A stretch of DNA of 64,000 bases from Ziziphus jujuba. Taxonomy: Eukaryota; Streptophyta; Magnoliopsida; Rosales; Rhamnaceae. This document shows positions 23,770 through 34,802 of this stretch, piece by piece (within the stretch, counting starts at the first letter, position 1; each line of letters starts with the position of its first letter). The translations under genes were made by a program, and so were the position numbers. The notes under the pieces were generated by a model, which was not told the origin of the DNA, searched no databases, and was given only the letters and a program-made list of their open reading frames with translations. The stretch covers positions 27,063,001-27,127,000 of the forward strand of contig NC_083388.1 of NCBI RefSeq assembly GCF_031755915.1, read 5' to 3'.

Positions 23770-26244
23770 GCATCTAAACTTTCATAACATGCCATCTCTT
23801 CTAAAAAAAATCTGTCCAAACTTGGAGAAGCATTAAGCCAATTTTGACAACATATCAAAGCCTCCACCATTTTAACAGTCAAAGAACTGCTAAGGATCAA
23901 GTATCCTGCCTCCAGTACTAAAAGCATTCTCGGAAGCCACAGTAGAGACTTGAATAGCGTATACATCCTTTGCTATCTTCTCTAACACAAGGTATTTCTC
24001 TCCATTAACCCTCCACCAATTTAGAATATCAAAATCCTTATTTAAACCAGATTTACAAGGGTCAGCTAGATACCTATCAACATCATTTTTAATGTGAAGT
24101 CCCACATCGGTTGGAAAGGAGAACGAAGCATTGCTTATAAACGTGTGGATACCTTTCCCTTGTAAACGCATTTTAACAAAATCGTGCGGGCTGGGCCCAA
24201 AACGAACAATATCCACATGCGGATGGTTTGGGCTATTACAGTTGGTATCAAAGCAAGTACCCGGATCGGTGTGCCAGCGAGGACGCTGGACCCCAAGGGA
24301 GGAGGATTGTGAAGTCCCACATCGGTTGGAAAGGGGAACGAAACATGACCTATAAGCGTGTGGATACCTTTCCCTTGTGGATGTATTTTGACAAAACCGT
24401 GCGGGCTAGACCCAAAGCGGACAATATCCACATGCGGGTGGTCTAGGCTATTACATTTGACCTCCTGACATTGGCCTTGTTCTCTCTTTTTAAATAAGCA
24501 ATCCAAACCTGGTCAGCATAGTTGGTCTGTTCTAATCTACTGCTATTACTATCCAAACTAGTTCCACAAGACTCAACACCAATGGAAGATTGGCAACAAT
24601 TGTCTGAACCCATTTCTTTTTCATTATACCAACCCCATTAAAGTATTTTTCAAACCACTTGTCAATTCAGTAACTATGCTTTCTTCATTGTCATAAAGCA
24701 TCCTATAGCTAAATGAGACATAATCTAACTTATATCTTGGATCAAACATTGCTGCAACTAGAAGCAATTTATTGATATTTCCCATGGAACCCCAATATTT
24801 ATTATACTTTTCTCTCATTTTCCTTGCCATAACACACAGCCAGTCATCCTCACTAACACACAAGACAGCCAATTGTTTTTGTATGGAAGAAACTTGATGG
24901 AAATATATGTTGGAGGTAACATGTAAAAAGGCACTAAATTTAAGAGTCACATCATAAAAGCCTTTAAGAAATTGGATAAAAACTTTAGCATCATCACAAT
25001 GCTAAGCTAAAGGAGGTCCAACCTTCTTTCTACCACTATCATCCTCTCCAAAATAGGAAGCATAATGTCCATCTTCCTCCTCCATTCTCTTAAAGGCTTT
25101 TTGAAATTTCAAAGCCTACTATAATATTAAGTATGTGGAGTTCCATCTAGTTGGAACATCCAAACATACTAAAATTTTACTATCAATTTTCTCTTGACTT
25201 ATACACTCTTTAAATTTTTGCAATCGAGAAGGAGAGGATCTAACATATCTCACAGTATTACAAATGCTAACAATTGAGTTATCTAATTCTTTTAAAGCCT
25301 CACACACAATCAAGTTCACAATGTGTGCACTACATCGACTATGCAAAAAATCAGCATCCAATACACAACTTTTCCAATGTACCATTTTCCTCTTAAGATA
25401 TGCAATTACATTATTGTTTGCACTTGCATTATCAAAGGTTATTGTGAATACTTTTTCAATACCCCAATCATGCAGCCTCTCTTTTATGATTAGGAACCAC
25501 ACAAAAACTTAAAATTCTTTTATGTAACCTCCAATCATCATCAACATAATGGGCAGTCAATGATATATAACAAACATTTTGAATAAAAGTCTATGTATCA
25601 GTTATAAGATTGACTCTTTGTTGCTTTGCAACAAACATTGATCTTAAAGCCAACTTCTCATCCAAGTACATTGATAAATGTCCCTTACAATGATTCTTCT
25701 AAATGGGGGATCAAACTTAGGACATGCAACACTACAAAAGCGTCTAAACCCACGGCCTTCTACAAAAGTAAAAGGCAACTCATCCAATATTATCATTTTA
25801 GCACATGTCATCCTACATGCCTCTTTGTTGAAAACTGTAGCTACCAAATTACTACCATTACCATCAGACTTCCTATCACAATTTAAGGTCTTTTGCTTCT
25901 TTTCATCTACTTTAAAAGGATTTTTTAAACATTGCTTCAAATGGTTCCTTAGGGTACTAGTTCCACATTTCTTAGAACCACATGCATAATCGTTATGGCA
26001 GTATATGCATTCACATCTAAAATCATCAGGATCACTATCTTCTATTTTAACAAAGTGATTCCATATATCACTTGCTGACCTAGAAGGTTTTTTTTTTTTC
26101 CCCTAATGGAGGTCATGGAGGTAATGTTGATTTGGCATAAGACGATGCAGGTTTTGACAGTGGTTGTGATTAACTCTGACCTATTGGGGTTTGAGAGGAA
26201 GATGCATTAATTGATGATGGGGAATCTAGGTCCATATCAAGCAT
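23770..26244 (-). pseudogene. hAT transposase gene, broken
   Basis: Read on the minus strand from a possible start at 26244. A BED-type zinc finger comes first (about 26075-25930; SDIWNHF, then C-X-C-X2-C and H-X4-C). Next is the segment FCSVACPKFDPP (about 25740). The RNase H-like core follows, with ITFDNASAN, RCSAHIVNLIV and DVPTRWNSTY (about 25440-25120), then MFDPRYKL (about 24745). The C-terminal hAT dimerisation region has VASENAFSTGGRILDP (about 23945-23895). An early stop follows GQS near 26180, there are several frame changes, and a 363-bp TRIM insertion lies just before the dimerisation region. It cannot encode an active transposase. Confidence 0.9.
24093..24455 (+). mobile_element. 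TRIM (miniature LTR retrotransposon) inserted in the hAT transposase
   Basis: Two 148-bp terminal repeats (24093-24240 and 24308-24455) begin TGTGAAGTCCCACATCGG and end CTATTACA. The only internal sequence is 67 bp. It holds a primer-binding site TTGGTATCAAAGC, one base off the usual TGGTATCAGAGC, and a purine tract CCCCAAGGGAGGAGGA before the second repeat. The flanks TTTAA and TTTGA form a 5-bp target duplication with one mismatch. GTCCCACATCGG repeats of this kind are widespread in plant genomes. It has no coding capacity and depends on proteins from other retroelements. Confidence 0.9.
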
Positions 26245-26638
26245 ATCTAAGACACTGCTTACATGAGAGGAAACAAACAAAAAAAAAACAGCAATTACAC
26301 TACAGTTTAAGGCCACAAATTCCACAATCTCAATCCAATTAAATTACAATAAATTTAACAGCAATTTCAAAAATGTGGATCCATCTGTTTCAAATACATA
26401 TACCGACTGTGATGCAGTGAAATGGAAATAAAGAGAGATGATTTTAAAGCTTTGAAAAAATTACTGTCTCTTAGACTCCTATTACTCAATAATGGTTAGC
26501 AATTAGAAATTGCACTAAAAAAAATTCCTCTCACTTTTAAAAATTACTGTCTCTTAGACTTCTAGTACTCAAAAAATTCCACAATATTCAAAAACTGCAC
26601 AATATTCAACAATTCCACAAAAATTACAAATTAAACAG

Positions 26639-27000
26639 CAATTTACAAATTTCAGAGTCACAAAAACTCTGAAATGTAAGCTAACCATTTTAAAATTGCA
26701 CAATTGCAACTACAAACATGCAAATAACTTGTTTAAACAGTTCCAAATTCAACTACAATTCCATAATATTCCACAATATTCAGAAATTGCAAAATAATTC
26801 GCAATTCCACAAAAACTACAAATTAAACAACAATTTCAAAATTCAGAGTCAAAAGACTCTTAAATGAAAGCTAACCTTTTTAAAATTCAATTTTAGGAAT
26901 TCAGAATCACAAAGACTCTAAAATGTAAACTAACCTGTTTAAAATTGCAATTTCAAAAATTTTGGAGTCACAAAAACTCTGAAATGCAAGCAATCTCACG
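26639..27000. repeat. Degenerate repeat array with small hairpins inside the hAT element
   Basis: About four diverged copies of a roughly 60-bp motif start near 26639, 26831, 26890 and 26950. Each centres on AGAGTCACAAAAACTCT-like sequence, which can pair as a short hairpin (AGAGT with ACTCT), followed by GAAATG.AAGCTAACC and TTTAAAATT. A separate pair of TTACTGTCTCTTAGAC repeats lies near 26461 and 26543. The location between transposase and terminus suggests subterminal binding sites, but this is inference. Confidence 0.6.
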
Positions 27001-28458
27001 ATTTAAATTCAAAACTCATAAAAATAGAGTTTCAAAGACAATTCGGAGATACAATTCACAATTCAGCATTTTAAAAATATATGAACTCTCACACTAAAAC
27101 TACTTTAAAACCATATGAACTGTCATAATTAAACTATTTTAGAAGCAATTCAACATTTCACAGATACAATTTAGCTCTGAAAGAAACATACTACGATACA
27201 ACAGTTCACAGAGACAATTCAACCACACTTTATCCATCCACAACCACAACTAGTTAGAGTTTGAGAGAACAGAACAACTTACCGTTATCGTAGCTTTAAT
27301 CACAGAGCCACACACGAGCACAACACAGCCACAACCACAAGCCACGGAGCTACCTCACCTTTGAATGACCAATTTTCTCAAAAATTAAAATCCAACATTC
27401 AATAAACATTAAACAATCAATATTGAGATTTGAGATCATCAAAGAAAAATATATAATTTTGAAATAATGATTTTATACAAATTAACTAAAAGGAAAAAAA
27501 AATTAGGGAAAATGGAAATTTGCAAAATTACCTGAGAATTAACATGGTGGTTGATGACAAGATGATGGGAATTAAGGCTGTTGATGGTCTCGCAGCCACC
27601 GGCCCACTGCAGAGTAATGGTGAGAGCTAGGGTTTTGATATAGATCTAGGGTTTCGGTCAGCCAACCTGAGAATGGATAGATTGGAGAGTGAGAAAGTGA
27701 GAGTGAGAGTAAAAAAGATAGAGAGATTGAATTTTAGAGCAAAAGATAAAGATAGAGAGAGTGAGAGGTTTGATCAAGAGGGTGAAATTGTGAGAGATTG
27801 GGAGTGAGTGAGAGAACGGAAGAAAGAGATTACCGTTGTTGGAAAGATGGTGGGGGACCAGATGAGATGCTTGTCGATAATCGCTAGTGAGTGGTGACCG
27901 AGAGTGATAGTGTTTCAAATAGTTAGGGTTCCAAAGAGCTTTTTACCCTATTTTCTTTTCCTTTTTTTCAAAGACAGAGTGAAAGAGGAGGGGGAGAGAA
28001 TGAGATCAAATGAGAGAGGCCTGAGAGTGAGAGAAAGAGTGTTTTTTTTTTTTTTGGTTAAATCAAATTATTATAATATAATAATGTAATTATATATATA
28101 TATATATATATATATAATAATTCAACAACCAGTTCGGTTCGGACGGTTTGAGCATATCTCACTATTTAACCAACAATCGAACCGAATCGCTTCTTCTTTC
28201 ATAGCAGACAAACCGAACAGCCCAACCGATCCGATCCGTGCATGTTTGATTCGATCAAGTTTATCGGTCCGGGTCGATTTCACCAGTTATTTGCCCGCCC
28301 TTAGATTAGATAAAATATTATAAAAAGGCAATCATGCGTTCTAATTATACATGCAAAATTTATTAGTTACCATTAATTTCTAATTTGTTTTTTAAATGGT
28401 TATTTTTCATATTCAAGTACGAAGATAGCAATAATTGAGAAAAATATTTTTCTGCATT

Positions 28459-29870
28459 ATGGGTACGGTTTCTTTAGTCGCTGCTGCTGTTACAGATATC
28501 CTTGTAATCATCACCTCCCATGGAATAAGTATGTTTCATGATTCTTTTATAGGTTTAAATAAACATTATGAAGATATTTAATGTATAAGCTTGTTTTCTC
28601 AATTTATATGTATTTTTTTAAGAATTGTTGTTTTCTTAAATTTTTTCCCCCTTTTTCTTTTTTGACACCTTTTTTTCTCAAGCTTATGTGATAATTGATT
28701 TGACTTATCTCCATAGATACAAAGGTATGGTAAGGGTAATAAATCTGCAAGCCAAGCATGGAAGATATCTTATGAAGTTATTTAAATAATATATAGTTTT
28801 TCTTTTTCTTTTCTTTTGTAGAATTGTTTATTTCAAGTTAATTTAATAATATTTTTATTTTTTTAATTTTTTCATCTAAATTTGTTAACTTCAGGATTCT
28901 TTTTTTTTCTTTTTCTTTTTTTAATGCAGCTTCCGCACAATCTATAGGTGTTTGCTATGGACAAGTTGCCAACAATTTACCACCAGAGTCTGAAGTTACA
29001 AATCTCTACCAGTCGAATGGCATTGGAAAGATAGGAATTTACAATCCAAATCATTCAGTCCTCGATGTACTCAGATTAAGCAACAGAGAACTCATAGTCG
29101 GAGTTGCTAACGAGGACCTTCAATCCATTGCCAATTGTGCGACAGATTGGGTTCAAAGAAACTTTCTGTCCTATGTTCCTGATGTTAAGTTCAAATACCT
29201 AGCGGTTGGCAATGAGATAAAGCCACGAGACGCAGAATCTACATATGTTCTACCAGCTATGCAGAACATATACAACGAACTTGTTGCTGCAAACTTACAA
29301 ACCCAAATCAAGGTTTCAACAGCAATTGACCTTTCTTTGCTAGGAAGCTCATATCCACCATCATCAGGCTCATTCATTGCCACTGCAGCTCCATATATAA
29401 ACCCAATCATTGGTTTCCTTGCAAACACTAATGCACCACTTCTTGCCAATGTTCATACCTATTTTCAGCTACTTGGGGGACCCAGCAAACATCAAGCTAA
29501 GCTATGCTTTGTTTACTGAACCAGGAGTGGTGGTAAGAGATGGTCAATTTGGGTACCAAAATTTGTTTGGTGCTATTGTGGATACACTTTACTATGCTGT
29601 TGAAAAAGCTGGCGGACCAAATGTGGAGATTGTTGTATCAGAGAGTGGTTGGCCATCAGAAGGTGGAGAAGCAGCTACTGTGGATAATACAAGTACTTAT
29701 CTAAGAAATTTGATTGCTAATGTGGGATGTGGGACACCAAGGAAACCTGGAAAGGCTATAGAGACTTATTTGTTTGGTATGTTTGATGAAAATCAAAAGG
29801 GCCTGCAGAAAGTGAGAGGCATTTTGGTCTCTTTTCTCCAGATAAAGTGCCAAAGTATATTTTTGACTAA
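28459..29870 (+). pseudogene. Broken beta-1,3-glucanase copy E (GH17)
   Basis: Close duplicate of copy D. Exon 1 is 28459-28528 and exon 2 is 28930-29870. The start codon used by D is changed (ATG to ATA at the equivalent place), leaving a later in-frame ATG and a shortened leader. The intron donor survives. Exon 2 is open from the SIGVCYG motif to about 29465. There a one-base insertion after the HTYF segment shifts the frame to a stop at 29519. A one-base deletion near 29796 returns the sequence to the original frame, so the tail HFGLFSPDK and a terminal TAA are still readable. The ESGWPS nucleophile lies in the shifted segment. MRIY has become IGIY. Sequencing error in either indel is possible, but the lost start codon argues for real decay. 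Confidence 0.88.
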
Positions 29871-30168
29871 GATAGTTTTACTTACATGTATATCAGTTTG
29901 TAAATTGTGAGTTTATTATTATTGTTATTATTGTTGTTATTATTGTTGTTATTATTATTATTATTGTTGTTGTTGTTGTTATTGTTGTTTTGATTTAGTA
30001 ACATTGATATTTAGGATTATGTGCAAATAATTAGAGGCATAAAGATTATAAAGTTTGTAATGTCTTTGATACTAAAGAAAATTCAGGAAAAACTTTCCTG
30101 TCTGATACATATTTAGGCAATAACAGTATTTTCATATATATATATATATATATATAAAAGAGACTTTT
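29871..30168. other. 3' flank of copy E with ATT/GTT and TA microsatellites
   Basis: An (ATT/GTT)n-rich tract lies at about 29909-29990 and a TA run at about 30137-30157. No gene is seen. Confidence 0.8.
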
Positions 30169-30798
30169 TTACTTGTTTTGTTCTTTGGTCTTCTCAGCCA
30201 ACATTGCATTGTACTCTTCCCTCATGGTGTCATATTTCTCAGTGAGAGCCTTAAAAGTTTCCAGTTTCTCCTTTGGAATTTCAGTTTTCTTCTTGTCCAA
30301 ACGAAGTTTCGTCCATTCAATTTGTTTCTTTAGCTCCTTAATCTTCAATGTTTTCTCTTCATGCTCTTTCTGTAACATTTCTAGTCCTGGTGGAATTTCA
30401 GCTGAATCACAAGAATATGAATATTAATCAAAATTCAAACATATGCCCATAATAAGCAACAAACGGGTAATTATCCTATTCACCCAAAAAAAAAAAAAAA
30501 AAAAAGATAATTATCCTAATTAAAATCCTTTTTTTGTAATTATTAGACAAGATTTATACAGGGTTATTATAATAAGATCACCTATTTTTATAATAATGTT
30601 TTAGTCTTAGAGGGTGTTAAGTTAAAGACCACCCTGCATTAGATTCACATGGGGAAAAAAAGAAAAAAGAAAAAAGGGATAAAATAAAATACAAGTAGAT
30701 AATTTGCCCAGCAAATTCTGTAAATGAAACAGAAAGCCATGCTAGCGTAAGAAGGTACCTGATGGTGATGGGACATTCAATGAGCTGCTACTCTCCAT
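30169..30798 (-). CDS. Small coiled-coil protein of unknown function, two exons, 90 residues
   Basis: I do not recognise a named family. On the minus strand, exon 1 is 30798-30759 and exon 2 is 30401-30169, joined in phase 1 (CATCAG|GTACC ... GATTCAG|CTGAA). The total is 273 nt, 90 residues plus stop. The protein begins MESSSSLNVPSPS and continues EIPPGLEMLQKEHEEKTLKI. It is then highly charged and helical in character (rich in K, E and L, with heptad-like spacing) up to KTKEQNK at the end. No signal peptide or membrane span is visible. A broken copy of exon 2 in unit 1 of the local duplication (15660-15890) supports this segment having been part of a real gene. Function is unknown; a single coiled coil suggests a protein-interaction role. 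Confidence 0.7.
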
Positions 30799-30957
30799 GA
30801 CTAACACAAAATTGCAAAGAGAGAGAAAAATGTTGGGTTAGTAGAGTTTGCAAAATTCCACACCACTCATTTACCTTTCTTTCCGCAATTTCCAACCCTT
30901 TAATCTCAATGCAGTCCTCAGTCCGCACAAGGAGAGAAAAAGTTACAAAACACTTTC

Positions 30958-30990
<33 letters not shown>

Positions 30991-33699
30991 AATTTCATTC
31001 TATCTCTTTCATTTCCTGTATGGCTTAGCAGAATGTTGCAACTTAAACCCATATCTGATTATTAAGTTTATGAAATCCAAGAATAATCCAAGAGATTCAA
31101 TGCCTTGTTTTGACTTGCAATGATTGAAAAAAGGAATCACACACTCCCTAATTTTCTGAGGACCAAAAAGAAAAACACTTCCTTATTTTCTGTGTGCATA
31201 GAATATACAATCTATGAAAATCTCACAGTTCAAAAGCTTGGCCCATAAAGTCTTAAAATATGAAACAAAAAATAAGAGAGGCTGGCCCATTTCGAGCTTG
31301 ATACCAATCTGTCATGCAGTTGGAGACTGCAATTGAACAAGTCCCTAAGGACCCAACATGTCAGCTTGGCAGCTCCATTTGAGTTTTGGACATCCCAAAT
31401 GATTACTCATTCACTTTTTCAAAGAAAAAGAAAGGAAAATAACAGAAGAGAAAAACCATTTCAAAAAGAATCAAATAAATGCAATCATGAATGCTATATT
31501 TCTGTTAGAAAAAATAAAAATAAAAAAAAGAGGCTTCCTTTTGGTTAAAAGCTTTTCCACTTAATTATGGTTTCTATGTTATTCCATTTTCATTATCTGT
31601 TACAGTTTTTATGGTGGATGACTGTGTTAAAACGATAGAAGCAAAATACATAATCCACAAAGAAAGCTTACCTTTTTTTTTACTTTGCTCTCCAAGTTTT
31701 GCTCTGCACTTTAATCACTCCACACTCTATTATTTTCTCTGTAATGGTCCCTGAATTGTGAGATTGTGGTTTTGATCATGAAAACCTTATATAAGCAAAA
31801 AAGGTCATGGAATGAGAAGGAAGGTGTTGTGGGCACATAACCCATTAACCTACCTGACTCAAAGCCAAAAAACCCATGATGTAGAAAATCTTCCTTTGTT
31901 GGAAACAAAATCAGAGCCATAGATTTTGGTACAGAGATTTGCTATACCATGGATGGGATACTCCCATCCCCTTCCTCACATCTGCTATAGTACCATCAAT
32001 TGGGAATCAGAATATTATTTGTGTGTTTCCAGCAGATACAGATACTTTTCCTTCCCTAATAATTTTTGAAGCTGATGAGTCCCATTTTGATTTTTGTTTT
32101 CATACCCCCAAAAAGAAACAGTAAAAACCCATCATTTTAATAAAAACATGGAAACTAAAAGGTCATGCTTTTCTATGCTATTATTGGAAAGACTAATTGA
32201 GGACTCAAAGATACTCTCAGAAGAAAAATACATTTTGGAAGAGACCCATATCCACATGTATCTACTATCTACCATAATTATTGGCCCTTTTATATGTTTT
32301 TTGTCCTGACAAAGAGGAAAAAAGACGTAAACAATCAGACCCATTACTCTTCTTTGATGTTGGACAAAGTTTCCAATATACTTAGATGCTAGAGCTACTT
32401 AGAATGGACCATCAACCGAATATGGCATTGATGCATTTTCCTTTTTTTTTTTTTTTTTTTTAATTTTTTGCTAGGACCTCATGACTGATAAGTGCATTTA
32501 TTTTTTTATTCAATTTGCTCAGACTCCAAAACTTTGCCAACTTGGAAACTGTTCAACTGGACCACAACTAAACATGAATTAAATTTAGTCAAAGGGTTTC
32601 ATGATCACTAAGACCTAGAATAATAATACACTAACCAATTTTCTTTTACCTTTGTACCAAAACTTGGATACTCTCTGTATCTTTGTTCTCGTATCCTATT
32701 TGTCACATTGGTATCACTTTTTACTCAAGTCACTTAATTCAACTCACAGTTTTGGCCTCGCATGTACCAGTATGTTAGGTTTTGAACATGATATCTCAAC
32801 ACACCTGCACATGTTCCCATAGCCGTACTCATATTTTTCATCAATTACAAAGCCAAAAAAAAAAAAAAAAAAATGGTAGAAACACACACACACGCACACA
32901 AAAAGTCATGCTGCATTATGTTCGTTATTTTTGGGCATTTTATGATGGTTTTCCTTTCCGAAAAGAAATATTTTTCAGTATCTAAAATATTTTTGTAGCT
33001 GAAAGAAAGGAGCCATGATTCAACTGTTAAGACACTTTATCCATTTCCACTAAGTTGAGCTAATAATTAACCTGTACAAACTATCATGTTGGGCCATCAA
33101 CAAATTGCAAAAGTGCTTTGAATAATCCTAAACTAAACCTTTCTACCTGTATTAGAATCCCTAAAGCCGAACTACTTTAAAAAATAAATAAATCAAATAC
33201 AAAATAAAACACAAATTTCTGTCATCACAAGAGGACCGCCTATTACCCAAAAAAAAAAATAAAAATAAAAAGAGGACCTCCTCTCTCCAATTATATGTAA
33301 TGGTGAATATGTTGAAACAAAATCTTCAATTAGAATGGCTAAAAACTGAAAACACAACCCCATTAACCGTGGAAAGATTTACTTTTATACATATGCCATG
33401 CATATATAAAGATAAGACAAACAAAGGCAAAAACACAATTACAAACACGTGAAGAGCAATATCAGATTTCTATTTTCATCATTGAATATGCTATAAGTTT
33501 CCAAGGGTTACGAAATCACATTTCCCTAGGTGTCACTGAAGGGCCATCTTAACCAGCGAATGTAAAGCTAGCTAGCTAAGCTACCAATGCCGTAAAAGCT
33601 TTAAATCCATGCCATAATAATTAAGGGCTCCCTCTTCCATGAAACAGAAGGATTCAGAAACAAACATTTCAATAAGCTGAAAGGGAAATGAGTTTGATA
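30799..33699. other. Intergenic, no supported gene
   Basis: AT-rich with several poly-A/T runs (for example 30970-30991, 32441-32461 and 32853-32872). Open frames here are short and have no recognisable domain. Confidence 0.6.
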
Positions 33700-34802
33700 A
33701 GCTGATACTTTATACATATATATATATATAAATGTCAGCACCCATGTGACAAAGAGTTGGACTCTACCCTGCATGTGGGCCTCAGTAAAGTAAACAATTA
33801 TGTGACGGAATAAAAAAATCTCCAAAAGTGAAAAACTTTGATCACATAATGTAATCTCCTTTCTACCCCTACTCTTTCTCTAATACTACACCCTCAGTCA
33901 CCATGTATTTCTTGAGAACAAGAACACCCCATCAAAATGCAAAAATACAAGAAAGCCAGAACCCCGACTTCTCATTTCGACTTATCAGTTTTTTTTTCAG
34001 CTCCCCTCTTACAACTTCCTTCGGCTGCAGCCCAAGTGCACAAATATATATATTTATATGTACAGAAATATAGTTCTACTTCTCTGAGCAGAAACTTCAA
34101 TTCTACTAACTAAAATTCACTTCACAAGGAAATGAGAAATAAAGGGAAAAAAAAAAGAAAAAAAAGTTGTGTCGTAGACAACAATGCAATAAAAGGTTCA
34201 CAATCCTTGTTTCTGCTCTAGTCTGTGTGGTCCAGCACAAACACACACACACACACAAACACCTATAGAGAGGGTACAAAAGTAGAAAAGAGAGAAAACC
34301 CTACTCTCATCACAAATAATTTCATCTGTCCTTTCTTATGTATATGTATTTGCTGTTAGCAGTATGTATGGATGATACGGTCAAGACCTCTCGTTGAGAT
34401 CTTCTCTATGGATCTACTACTCTTTTGATGTAGGTATATAATTCAGCTATACATCTAGAGGAGTTTCCTTCCTTGTATATGCTTCTCTACTTTCCTGCAT
34501 AGATCAACATATAAAACGATCAATGCATCACCATAAGCTCCTTTTGACTATAATCCATAGTTCAGATTGTAATCACGCAATTCCAAGAGGGAAGGAAAGA
34601 AGGAGTAGGTGGGGGAAAAAAATAAGCTCTTACCCTAGCAAAGTCAATCCCTGCTGGCCAGGCTCACTGTTATTACCTACATTTTTAAAGCTTCATGCCC
34701 AGAATAAAAAATCTAAGTCAAAAATATATCTTAACTTGAATAAACTACCTACTATTCTTATGAATGAATATAAAAGGAGCACCTTGGCGTTTAGAAGAAG
34801 CA
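33700..34802 (-). other. 3' flank of CCCH-RRM gene 1 with blocks shared with gene 2
   Basis: Downstream (on the minus strand) of the stop at 34803. Short blocks match the equivalent region of the second paralogue. ATGTCAG.ACCCATGTGACAA is found at about 33732 and 45503. TGTGGTCCAGCA is at 34226-34237 and 46146-46157, followed in both by ACACCTAT and GGTACAAA-like sequence. Order is preserved. A CA microsatellite separates some parts in this copy (34239-34256). Confidence 0.5.

Larger units (their letters stand above)
22521..28304 (-). mobile_element. hAT DNA transposon, near complete, defective
   Basis: The left end is TAGGGGTGGAT. The right end, read inward, is TAAGGGCGGGC. Both are flanked by a perfect 8-bp target duplication GATTAGAT (22513-22520 and 28305-28312). 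Imperfect short terminal repeats and an 8-bp duplication are the hAT hallmark. Subterminal regions carry repeated CCGAACC-type motifs. A decayed transposase gene lies on the minus strand, and a TRIM retroelement is inserted into it. The empty site aligns with duplicated unit 1 at about 13540-13560, confirming the boundaries independently. Confidence 0.93.
21779..30620 (+). repeat. Duplicated block, unit 2 (broken glucanase E plus intact coiled-coil exon 2), expanded by a hAT element
   Basis: Second copy of the unit at 12822-21665. Removing the hAT element (22521-28304) leaves about 3.1 kb in the same order: spacer, glucanase E, coiled-coil gene exon 2, shared tail. The spacer similarity resumes on both sides of the hAT insertion. 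Confidence 0.75.

Noticed and set aside
24131..24506. Open frames on both strands over 24.1-24.5 kb
   Set aside because: They are translations of the TRIM terminal repeats, which are non-coding.
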